From contig JACNMN010000013.1 of NCBI GenBank assembly GCA_020622165.1, forward strand, positions 1 to 64,000: DNA of 64,000 nucleotides, in the 5' to 3' direction. This DNA comes from Boseongicola sp. H5. Lineage in GTDB: Bacteria > Pseudomonadota > Alphaproteobacteria > Rhodobacterales > Rhodobacteraceae. Under the pieces are notes generated by a model. That model saw nothing but the letters and a program-made list of their open reading frames with translations, had not been told where the DNA came from and made no database searches. The number at the start of each line of letters is the position of its first letter. The first letter of the stretch is position 1. Of this stretch, positions 32,609-40,681 are shown one piece after another. The position numbers were made by a program, and so were the translations under genes.

Positions 32609-33477
32609 TGCAAGGCGTGATTGCGGCGGTACCGACACCGATGGACGGGGCCGGAGCCCCCTTGCGGGATTTGTTCACGGAGCATTGCCGTTGGGCGCTG
32701 GCCAATGGCTGCGACGGGCTGAACATTCTCGGCTCCACGGGCGAGGCGAATTCCCTCGACACAACAACCCGCCGCGCGGTGATGGGTTGGGCGGCGGAGG
32801 CCTGCCCGACGGAACGCCTGATGGTCGGGACCGGCACGCCCGCGCTGGCCGAAACGGTCGCGCTGACGGAAGCCGCCGACGATCTGGGCTATGGCGTGGC
32901 ACTTGTGCTGCCGCCCTACTACTACAAGCCCGCAAGCGAGGCCGGGCTGATCGCGTGGTACATGGCGCTTCACGCGGCGCTTGGGGATCGGCCGATCCGG
33001 ATCTATTTCTACAACTTCCCGCAAATGACGGGGCTGAGCATACCGATCCCGGTGATCGCGGAGCTGGCGATGCGGGCCCCCGAACGCTTCGCCGGGATCA
33101 AGGACAGCTCCGGCGATCTGGCCTATTGTGCCGGGATCGTGGCGCTTGAGCGCGATCTGGCGGTTTTTCCAAGCTCCGAAACGGTGCTTTCTCATGCCAG
33201 GTCGGACGGGTTCGCGGGCTGTATCTCCGCCACGGTGAACGTCACCGCCCCGCTTTGTGCGCAGGTCTGGGCGAAGAACGGGGATGGCACCACCGATCTT
33301 GCCGAAGAGATCGCCCGTCAACGCGCGGCGATGGCGGGGCCGACCCTAATCCCGGCCGTCAAACACATGGTAAGCCGCCGCACGGGCGATCCGCGCTGGC
33401 GCCACACCCTGCTCCCTTTGCAGCCGCTGCCTGACGGTGCGGCCCGTGATCTCGAAACCGGTCTCCTTCATCCCTAA
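32608..33477 (+). CDS. DHDPS/N-acetylneuraminate lyase-family aldolase or dehydratase
   Basis: 289 residues, (beta/alpha)8 barrel. The pyruvate-binding GSTGEANSL, the catalytic Tyr135 in YFYNFP and the Schiff-base Lys165 in GIKDSSGD are in place. The family covers dihydrodipicolinate synthase, KDG-type aldolases, 2-keto-3-deoxy sugar-acid dehydratases and hydratase-aldolases of aromatic degradation. Because an aldehyde dehydrogenase follows and no lysine-synthesis genes are near, a catabolic role releasing pyruvate plus an aldehyde, or a semialdehyde by dehydration, is more likely than DapA. ATG at 32608 overlaps the ferredoxin stop. Confidence 0.85.
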   Translation: MQGVIAAVPTPMDGAGAPLRDLFTEHCRWALANGCDGLNILGSTGEANSLDTTTRRAVMGWAAEACPTERLMVGTGTPALAETVALTEAADDLGYGVALVLPPYYYKPASEAGLIAWYMALHAALGDRPIRIYFYNFPQMTGLSIPIPVIAELAMRAPERFAGIKDSSGDLAYCAGIVALERDLAVFPSSETVLSHARSDGFAGCISATVNVTAPLCAQVWAKNGDGTTDLAEEIARQRAAMAGPTLIPAVKHMVSRRTGDPRWRHTLLPLQPLPDGAARDLETGLLHP

Positions 33478-33491
33478 CAAACGGAAAAACA

Positions 33492-34928
33492 ATGCCCAAG
33501 CACATGTCCTTGATCGATGGCCAATGGGCCGATTTCGGCAACTACCATCCCGATATCAACCCGGCCAATACGGACGAGGTGATCGGGGAATTCTCCTATG
33601 GAAATACCGATGCCGTGGATCAGGCGGTTGCCGCGGCCAAACGCGCCGCGCCGGGTTGGGCCGCGACAACGCCGCAGGTGCGCCATGACCTGCTGGCCGC
33701 AGTGGGCAGTGCATTGGGGGCGAATGCCCAGGACTACGGACGCATTCTGGCCCGCGAGGAGGGCAAGACGCTTGCCGAGGCCATCGGCGAGGTCGGGCGC
33801 GCCTCTCAGGTGTTCAAGTTCTTCGCCGGTGAGGCGCTCCGGCTTGGGGGGCAACTGCATCCGTCGGTCCGGCCCGATATCGATATCGAGGTCACGCGGG
33901 AGCCCATGGGCGTCGTTGGTCTGATCACGCCCTGGAACTTCCCCATCGCGATCCCGGCCTGGAAAGCCGCGCCCGCGCTGGCCTTCGGCAATTGCGTGGT
34001 CATGAAACCCGCCGACCTGACCCCGGCCTGCGCCCATATCATCGCCAGCCTTCTGAACGAAAACGGCTGCCCGCCGGGTGTGTTCAACCTTGTCTACGGG
34101 CGCGGCTCCGTCGTGGGCGAGGCGTTGGTCAACCACCCGGATGTGGCGGCGATTTCCTTTACCGGCTCGGTCGCGGTGGGCAACCGCATGGCGGAAACCT
34201 GCGGCAGGCTGCGCAAGAAGCTTCAACTTGAGATGGGCGGCAAGAACCCGATGGTGGTGATGAATGACGCCGATATGGACACCGCCGTCTCCGCCTGTCT
34301 GAACGGCGCGTTCTTTTCCACCGGGCAGCGCTGCACGGCGTCTTCCCGGCTGATCGTAGAGGCCGGGATACACGACGCCTTCGTCGAGAAACTCCGGGCT
34401 GCGATGACGGCGCTGAAGGTCGGCGATCCGCTTGACGCGGCAACGCAGATCGGCCCGGTGGTCGATGAGAAGCAACTGGCCTCCAACCTGACATACGTGG
34501 ATCTGGCCTCGCAGGAAGCCGCCGAAGTAATCGGCGGGGAGCGGTTGGAACTGGCGACGCCAGGCTTCTTCCAGGCGCCGGCGCTCTTTCTCGGCACCAC
34601 CAACGACATGCGGATCAACCGGGAGGAAATCTTCGGACCCACCGCATCGGTGATCAGGGTGGGGGATCTGGAGGAAGCCATCGCGGTCGCCAATGACACC
34701 GAGTTCGGCCTGTCATCCGGCATCTGCACCAGCAGCCTCAAGACGGCACGGGAGTACCGGCGCCGCGCGCAGGCGGGGATGGTGATGGTGAACCTGCCGA
34801 CCGCCGGCGTAGATTATCACGTGCCCTTCGGCGGGCGGAAAGGCTCCAGCTTCGGGCCTCGGGAACAGGGCAGCTTTGCCGCCGAATTCTACACCACGGT
34901 CAAAACTGCCTATGTCTTCGCGGCGTGA
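33492..34928 (+). CDS. NAD(P)-dependent aldehyde/semialdehyde dehydrogenase
   Basis: 478 residues. The full ALDH fold: ITPWNFPIAIPAWK, FTGSVAVG, general-base Glu in LQLEMGGKNPM, nucleophile Cys in FFSTGQRCTAS and EEIFGPTASVI. Oxidises an aldehyde to an acid. The closest functional precedent for the gene pair with a DHDPS-type lyase is alpha-ketoglutarate semialdehyde dehydrogenase, but that is inference from context. Fourteen bases follow the lyase gene and the next gene starts four bases after its stop. Confidence 0.92.
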   Translation: MPKHMSLIDGQWADFGNYHPDINPANTDEVIGEFSYGNTDAVDQAVAAAKRAAPGWAATTPQVRHDLLAAVGSALGANAQDYGRILAREEGKTLAEAIGEVGRASQVFKFFAGEALRLGGQLHPSVRPDIDIEVTREPMGVVGLITPWNFPIAIPAWKAAPALAFGNCVVMKPADLTPACAHIIASLLNENGCPPGVFNLVYGRGSVVGEALVNHPDVAAISFTGSVAVGNRMAETCGRLRKKLQLEMGGKNPMVVMNDADMDTAVSACLNGAFFSTGQRCTASSRLIVEAGIHDAFVEKLRAAMTALKVGDPLDAATQIGPVVDEKQLASNLTYVDLASQEAAEVIGGERLELATPGFFQAPALFLGTTNDMRINREEIFGPTASVIRVGDLEEAIAVANDTEFGLSSGICTSSLKTAREYRRRAQAGMVMVNLPTAGVDYHVPFGGRKGSSFGPREQGSFAAEFYTTVKTAYVFAA

Positions 34929-34932
34929 GCGC

Positions 34933-35385
34933 ATGGGCACCGATGCGATCTGGACGGCGCGCTTCATGGGTCTTTGCGACCATGTGGCCTCCTGGTCCGA
35001 GGACCGGGACCGCCATGTGGGCTGCGTCATCGTCGGCCCCAAAGGCCAGGAGGTGCGCGCGACGGGCTACAATGGCCTGCCGCGCGGCGTCTCGGCTGCC
35101 GATGAGCGGCGGTTCGACCGGGCGAGCGGAGAGAAATTCTTCTGGGGCGAACATGCGGAGCGGAACGCGATCTATAACGCCGCCCGCATCGGCGTACCGC
35201 TTCAGGGCTGCACGCTCTACGTGAACCGCTTTCCCTGTGCCGATTGCGGGCGGGCGATCATCCAGTGCGGGATCGCGCGGGTGGTCAGCCCGCCGATCCC
35301 CGAAAACGACGGGGCGCTCGACCATAGTTTTCAGGTCTCAAGGCAGATGCTGGCCGAGGCGGGAATTGAGGTCGTGCACCCCTGA
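34933..35385 (+). CDS. Cytidine/deoxycytidylate deaminase-family protein
   Basis: 150 residues. The zinc site is complete: HAERNAIYNAA (His ligand and catalytic Glu) and FPCADCGRAII (two Cys ligands). CVIVGPKGQEV, YNGLPRGV and the long insert between the two motifs resemble dCMP deaminase. It is the last gene of the catabolic operon, four bases after the aldehyde dehydrogenase. In that setting it may deaminate the imported compound or an intermediate instead of serving nucleotide metabolism. An ATG at 34912 is possible, but neither start has a strong ribosome binding site. Confidence 0.82.
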   Translation: MGTDAIWTARFMGLCDHVASWSEDRDRHVGCVIVGPKGQEVRATGYNGLPRGVSAADERRFDRASGEKFFWGEHAERNAIYNAARIGVPLQGCTLYVNRFPCADCGRAIIQCGIARVVSPPIPENDGALDHSFQVSRQMLAEAGIEVVHP

Positions 35386-35398
35386 TGGCACGTCGACC

Positions 35399-37204
35399 TC
35401 AGCCCTCCCGCAGCACCAGATGGCCGGGCCCGACCGTTTCGTAACGTGACGGTTCGGGAGTGTAGCTCAGCGGATGCATCGGCGACGGGATCGGTTTGAA
35501 GTTCAGATCCCCGATCTGCTTTCGGTCGCGCGGATCGGCAATCGGCACCGCCAGCATCAGTGATTTGGTGTAGCTGTGCTGGGGGTTCTCGAAAACCGCG
35601 GCCCGGGGCCCGATCTCGACAATCCGGCCCAGATACATCACCGCAACATTGTGGCTCACCCGTTCCACCACGGCCATATCGTGACTGATGAACAGAAACG
35701 ACAGGCCCAGATCGGCCTGCAGTTCCATCATCAGGTTCAGCACCTGTGCCTGCACCGACACATCGAGCGCCGAGACAGCCTCGTCCGCGATGATCAGCTT
35801 GGGCGACACCGACAGCGCGCGGGCAATCGCGATCCGCTGGCGTTGGCCGCCGGACAGCTCGTGCGGAAAGCGGCGCATATAGGCGCGCGGCAGTTCCACC
35901 CGGTCGAACAGGGCCGCAACCCGGTCCTGCAACTCCAATCCGCGGGCCAGATCGAAGTTGCGCAAGGGTTCGGCCACCTGCGCCGAAAGCCGCATATAGG
36001 GATTGAGCGAGGCAAACGGATCCTGAAAGATCATCTGCATGTCGCGCCGCAGGATGCGCAGATCGCGATGGCTGGCGGCCAGAACATCCTTGCGATCCAG
36101 AATGGCGGAACCGGATGTCGGTTCGACCAGCCGCAGGATGGAGCGGCCGCAACTGGACTTGCCGCAACCGGATTCACCCACCAGCGACAGCGTTTCGCCC
36201 TTGTTCAGCGTGAAGGACACATCCTCCACCGCGTGAACATTGGCCACGTGACGCCGCAGGGGGCCGCCCTTGACCGGGAAATAGGTGGTCAGGTTGCGCA
36301 CCTCCAGCAGAAGCTCGGGCGTCTCACGCGGTGTGATGGGTTTCGGCGGCACGGTGTCGCCCACAAGCCGAAGGGGTTCGGGCGCGGCCTTGCCCCGCAT
36401 CTCGCCAAGGCGCGGAACGGCCGCCAGCAGCGCCTTGGTGTACTCCGCCTTGGGGTTGGCGAATATCTCCTCCACCGGCCCCTCTTCCACCACATCGCCG
36501 CGATACATCACCACGACCCGGTCGGCGATCTGGGCCACGACCGCCATGTCATGGGTGATGAACATCACCGCCATGCCGGTTTCCCGCTTCAGCTGATTGA
36601 TCAGCGCAAGGATCTCGGCCTGTATCGTGACGTCCAGCGCGGTCGTCGGTTCGTCCGCGATGAGCAGGCGGGGGTGGCATGCCATGGCGATCGCAATCAC
36701 CACGCGCTGCCGCATTCCGCCCGACAACTCATGCGGATATTGCTTCAGCCGCCGCTCCGGCTCGGGGATGCGCACCTCTTTCAGCAATTGCAGGGCCCGC
36801 TTGGTGGCCGCCTGCCCGGTCAGCCCGCGATGCACGCGCAACCCGTCGGTCAGCTGCCGTTCGATCGTGAAGACCGGGTTCAGCGACGTCATCGGCTCCT
36901 GAAAGATCATCCCCATTTCGTCGCCGCGAATGTCCCGCATCGTGTCGGCATCCGCCTGCGCGAGATCAATGGCGCCGTTTTCGCCTGCCAGGGTCATTCG
37001 GCCATCGACGATGGTGCCGCCTCCGAACTCCACCAGCCGCATCAGCGACAAAGAGGTGACCGACTTGCCCGACCCGCTTTCGCCGACGATGCAGACCGTT
37101 TCACCGGGATTGATCGAGAAGCTGACATCCTTGACCGCGGTGACCTCCTCGTCGCCCTTGCCGAAGGTGACGCGCAGCTTCTCGATATTGATGATCGGGG
37201 TCAT
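35399..37204 (-). CDS. Dipeptide-type ABC transporter ATPase, two fused nucleotide-binding domains
   Basis: 601 residues, DppD and DppF joined in one chain. Domain 1 (about 1-265): [29 protein letters not shown]. Domain 2 (about 300-590): GESGCGKSS, LSGGQRQR and LIIADEAVSALD, where the usual DEP is DEA; the catalytic Glu is kept. Both have the C-terminal oligopeptide-family tail. The ATG at 37204 overlaps the dppC stop by four bases. Drives peptide-like or amide uptake with the two permeases upstream. Fused ATPases of this kind are known in Rhodobacterales Opp systems. Confidence 0.93.
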   Translation of the reverse strand: MTPIINIEKLRVTFGKGDEEVTAVKDVSFSINPGETVCIVGESGSGKSVTSLSLMRLVEFGGGTIVDGRMTLAGENGAIDLAQADADTMRDIRGDEMGMIFQEPMTSLNPVFTIERQLTDGLRVHRGLTGQAATKRALQLLKEVRIPEPERRLKQYPHELSGGMRQRVVIAIAMACHPRLLIADEPTTALDVTIQAEILALINQLKRETGMAVMFITHDMAVVAQIADRVVVMYRGDVVEEGPVEEIFANPKAEYTKALLAAVPRLGEMRGKAAPEPLRLVGDTVPPKPITPRETPELLLEVRNLTTYFPVKGGPLRRHVANVHAVEDVSFTLNKGETLSLVGESGCGKSSCGRSILRLVEPTSGSAILDRKDVLAASHRDLRILRRDMQMIFQDPFASLNPYMRLSAQVAEPLRNFDLARGLELQDRVAALFDRVELPRAYMRRFPHELSGGQRQRIAIARALSVSPKLIIADEAVSALDVSVQAQVLNLMMELQADLGLSFLFISHDMAVVERVSHNVAVMYLGRIVEIGPRAAVFENPQHSYTKSLMLAVPIADPRDRKQIGDLNFKPIPSPMHPLSYTPEPSRYETVGPGHLVLREG

Positions 37205-38019
37205 GTCTGGGTCCTCGGGTCCAGCACGTCGCGCAGGACGTCGCCGAACATGTTCAGGCCCAACACCGTGATCGCCACCGCCGCCCCGGGGACAAGGGCG
37301 GTCCACGGCGCCACGTCGAGATAGTCGCGGCTGGCCTGGATCATCAGCCCCCAGCTTGCGTCGGGCGGCTGCGTCCCCAGCCCGAGGAATGACAGCCCCG
37401 CCTCGGCCAGAATGGCGAAGGCAAGGCTGATCGTGCCCTGCACGATGATGGCGGGCATGATGTTCGGCAGGACATGGCGGATGATCATCTTGAGATCCGT
37501 GGTGCCGGCGGCCCGGGCGGCTTCGACATAGGGCATCTGCGCCACGCGCAGCGCCTCCCCCCGGATGATGCGGGCCAGAAACGGTGTGAACGCGATCCCG
37601 ATGGCGATGATCGTATTGGTCAGGTTCGGGCCCAGAACGGCACTGATCGTCAGCGCCAGAAGCAGGGCCGGAAAGCTCAGCAGCGTGTCGACCAGCCGCA
37701 TCAGCACATTGTCGATCACCCCGCCGTAATAGCCCGAGATGATGCCGAGCGGCAGCCCGATCACCACGCTCATCAGCACCGCGGCGCCGGCGATCATGAC
37801 CGAGGTTTGCGCCCCGAGCACAACCCTGTAGAAGAGATCCCGCCCCAGTTGGTCGGTGCCGAAGATATGGTCGAGCGAGGGGCCAGACAGCCGCGCGCGC
37901 ATGTCCATTCTGGTGGCGAATGTATCGGGGATGAAGAGCGGCGCCAGTATCGCCACCAGCAGCATCGTGATCACGATGCCCCCGCCGAGCAGCCCCTTGC
38001 CTGTCATGAAACCGCGCAT
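37201..38019 (-). CDS. Dipeptide-type ABC transporter permease (DppC-like)
   Basis: 272 residues. An N-terminal span (GIVITMLLVAILAPLFI), a periplasmic segment with the family hallmark HIFGTDQLGRDLFYR, then five spans. The coupling loop is EAARAAGTTDLKMIIRHVLPN. The start ATG overlaps the dppB stop (TGATG) and the stop overlaps the ATPase start. It pairs with the DppB-like permease to form the channel. Confidence 0.93.
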   Translation of the reverse strand: MRGFMTGKGLLGGGIVITMLLVAILAPLFIPDTFATRMDMRARLSGPSLDHIFGTDQLGRDLFYRVVLGAQTSVMIAGAAVLMSVVIGLPLGIISGYYGGVIDNVLMRLVDTLLSFPALLLALTISAVLGPNLTNTIIAIGIAFTPFLARIIRGEALRVAQMPYVEAARAAGTTDLKMIIRHVLPNIMPAIIVQGTISLAFAILAEAGLSFLGLGTQPPDASWGLMIQASRDYLDVAPWTALVPGAAVAITVLGLNMFGDVLRDVLDPRTQT

Positions 38020-38960
38020 CAGCTCAACCGGATCCGCGGGTCGATCACCACATAGAGCAGATCGACCAGAAGGTTTGTCAGCATCACGACCGCGGCGATG
38101 ACGAAGACGGAGCTTTGGATCAGCGGAATATCCCGGTTCAGAAGCGCCTGATAGGTCAGCCAGCCCATACCGGTGTAATTGAAGAGGCTCTCCACCACGA
38201 TGATCGAGCCGAAGAGATAGCCTACCTGCAGCCCCGCCACCGTGAGAACCGGGCCGATGGCGTTGCGCAGCCCATAGCTCCAGACGACCTCCCGCTCGGC
38301 CAGACCCTTGGCGCGGGCGACGCGGATGAATTCCTGTTGCAGGATGCCGATCATGGTGGAGCGGGTCATGCGCGTCAGATGCGCCATCAGCCCGAGACCC
38401 AGGGCGAGCGACGGCAGAAAGGCGTGGCGGATGGCCCCAAGCAGATCATCGGCGGGATGAACGAAGCCGCTGGACGGGAACCAGCCCAGGGCACGGGCGA
38501 AAAGCAGGATCAGCATGATCCCCCAGAAGAAATCGGGCAGGCTGACACCGACCAGGGCCGAGGTGCTGGCGGTGCTGTCCTGCCAGCGGTCCCGATGGAT
38601 CGCGGCCCACACCCCGAGCGGGATCGCGAAAAGCAGGGCGATGGTCATCGACATCACCACGATCACGCCACTGGCCACGACCTTTTGCGCGATCAGGGGC
38701 GCGATCGGCTCCCTGAAGACGAGGGAATGGCCCCAGTCGCCGGTCAGAAGCCCGCCGATCCAGCGGCCATACTGCACGATCAGCGGATCGTTCAGGCCAA
38801 GGCTCTCCCGCAGGCCCGCCAGAGCCTCCGGGTTCGATTGCGTGCCCATGATCATCATCGCCACGTCGCCGGGCAGGATGTTGGTGACCGCGAAGGTGAT
38901 CACCGAAATCAGGAACAGTGTCAGCAACACGGACAGCACGCGGTTGATGATGTAGGCCAT
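38019..38960 (-). CDS. Dipeptide-type ABC transporter permease (DppB-like)
   Basis: 313 residues beginning MAYIINRVLSVLLTLFLISVITF, the usual DppB start. It carries the periplasmic GDWGHSLVFREPIAPLI loop and the coupling loop around IRVARAKGLAEREVVWSYGLRN. Six membrane spans. The ATG at 38960 is the correct start; sequence further upstream is the intergenic hairpin region behind the binding-protein gene. It is separated from that gene by 62 bases. Confidence 0.92.
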   Translation of the reverse strand: MAYIINRVLSVLLTLFLISVITFAVTNILPGDVAMMIMGTQSNPEALAGLRESLGLNDPLIVQYGRWIGGLLTGDWGHSLVFREPIAPLIAQKVVASGVIVVMSMTIALLFAIPLGVWAAIHRDRWQDSTASTSALVGVSLPDFFWGIMLILLFARALGWFPSSGFVHPADDLLGAIRHAFLPSLALGLGLMAHLTRMTRSTMIGILQQEFIRVARAKGLAEREVVWSYGLRNAIGPVLTVAGLQVGYLFGSIIVVESLFNYTGMGWLTYQALLNRDIPLIQSSVFVIAAVVMLTNLLVDLLYVVIDPRIRLS

Positions 38961-38987
38961 GGGCACCCCGGGTGTTCTAGCGAAAGA

Positions 38988-39013
38988 CCCGGGCGACGTT
39001 GCCGCCGCCCGGG
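38988..39013 (-). promoter_or_regulatory. Strong hairpin between the binding-protein and permease genes
   Basis: On the minus strand CCCGGGCGGCG-GCAA-CGTCGCCCGGG forms an eleven-base-pair stem with a GNRA-type tetraloop and a short pyrimidine stretch (TCTTTC) after it. Such structures typically protect the upstream binding-protein mRNA and partly terminate, so that more binding protein than permease is made. Confidence 0.7.
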
Positions 39014-39022
39014 CGGGTTGGA

Positions 39023-40590
39023 TCAGGCGTTCAGCCAGACCTTGTGGAAGTTCAGGTTGGACCCGTTGGGATGCACGATCGTGTCCAGTCCGCCCACGGA
39101 CGGCTGCGCGCCGATGCTGCCGTTGCGGAACCACAGCATGATGTCATGCGCCTCGTCGAAGAGCCGCTGCTGCACCGCCTTGTAGATCTCGGCCCGCTCC
39201 GCCGGATCGACGGTGATGCGCGCCTCTTCCGTCAGGGCGTCGATCTCGGGGTCGCTGACGCTGCGATAGTTGAACGCGCCGACGGTGTTGAACAGGCTGT
39301 AATAAAGGAAATCGGGCTCCCACAGCGTGAAGAAGTTCATCATCGTCATCTGGAAATCCCGATCGACCCAGCATTGGGACAGCCAGTCGGCCCAGGTCAG
39401 CTGCTCGATCGTCAGGTTTACCCCGGCCATTCGGAACCACTCCACCAGGATCTGCGCACTTTCGATATGGTAGGGGTAGTTCGTCGTGGCCTTGAACACG
39501 ATGTCGAGGCTGCCGGGCGGATAGCCCGCTTCCTCCAACAAAGCGCGGGCGCCCTCGATGTCCTGCGGCCGCTGGACGAGATCGGCATTGAAGCTTGCCG
39601 ATGTGGGATAGCTGGGCGAGGCGGTCACCGCACCCTGCCCCCAAAGCGCGCCTTCCAGCAACACCTCCTTGTCGATGATCATGTCGAAGGCACGGCGGAC
39701 GCGCGCATCCTGAAACGGCTCGAACGTGTGGTTCAGGTTGACGAAGTCCCAGTTCAGCGGGAACCACTTGACCACCTGCAACTCGCCGGCATCCTCGATC
39801 TCTCCGATCCGGTCGGCGGGGATGTCGTTGATCATGTGCAGCTCGCCCGTGCGCAGCCCTGTCAGGCGCACCGTCGGCTCGGGGATTTCGCGGGCGATGA
39901 CCCGCTCCAGATAGGCCGGCCCGTCCCAGTAATCGTCGAACCGCTCAAGTTCCACCTCGTTGCCGAATTCACGGCGCACGAAACGGAAGGGGCCCGCCCC
40001 GATCGGGGTTTCGCCCTGCACGTCGCCGGACCCTTCGGGCATGATGACGCCCGCGCCGTTTTCGGCCAGCCGCGACAGGAACGGCGCATTGATCTGGTTG
40101 AGCGTCACGACCACGGTCAGCGGATCGGGCGTGTCGATGCTTTCCACCGCGTTGAACACCTCGAAATTCACGGCGCCGGTATCGGGGTTCGCGCAGCGCT
40201 CGAAGGAGTACTTCACATCCGCCGACGTCATCTCGGACCCGTTGTGGAACTTAACGCCCGGCCGCAACCTGAACGTATAGGTGAGCCCGTCATCGCTCTG
40301 CTCGAAGCTCTCGGCAAGCATGGGAATGACGTTGAGATCCTGATCCACCGTCACGATGGAGTTGTGTACGTTTTGCAACACCCGCCCGGTGGAGGCCGTG
40401 CCGGTCTGGTGCATATCCAGGTTTTGCGTGGTCTCCGAATGGCCCCAGATCAGGGTACCGCCGCTTACGGGTTCGGTCTGCGCCGAGGCGATCCTCGGGG
40501 CGGCGCCGAGGCGATCCTCGGGGCGGCGCCGGAAAACAGCGTTGCCCCAAAGACGGCGCTGGTACTCGCCAGAAAGCTTCTGCGTTTCAT
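39023..40590 (-). pseudogene. Dipeptide-type substrate-binding protein, frameshifted by a 23-bp tandem duplication
   Basis: The start at 40590 has AGGAG eight bases upstream and encodes a twin-arginine signal (MKRRSFLASTSAVFG). At 40481-40526 a 23-bp unit is present twice in tandem. Because 23 is not a multiple of three, the frame shifts and stops at a TAA just beyond. Removing one copy gives a continuous 514-residue SBP_bac_5 protein whose signal ends PRIASAQTEPVSGGTL and leads into LIWGHSETTQ. As it stands, the long C-terminal frame (from ATG 40414) would lack a signal peptide. The rest has normal family features (RLRPGVKFHNG, MTSADVKYSFER). Either a recent mutation or an assembly artefact. 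Confidence 0.85.
40481..40526. repeat. 23-bp perfect tandem duplication
   Basis: Two adjacent identical 23-bp units (40481-40503 and 40504-40526), each starting CGCCGAGGCGATCC. Four further bases (CGCC) continue the match. The unit itself contains GC-rich inverted sequence, which could promote replication slippage. It breaks the binding-protein reading frame. Confidence 0.95.
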
Positions 40591-40681
40591 CGTGTCATCT
40601 CCTTTTTGGTGGCCGCGGCTTCGGCGGCCCTGTCACGCTTGAGATGCCCGCATTCTGCGGGTCATTATTGCTCGTCCGTCC

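Noticed and set aside
32608..33477. Lyase considered as DapA of lysine synthesis
   Set aside because: The catalytic residues fit, but its position inside a catabolic operon and lack of lysine genes favour another member of the superfamily.
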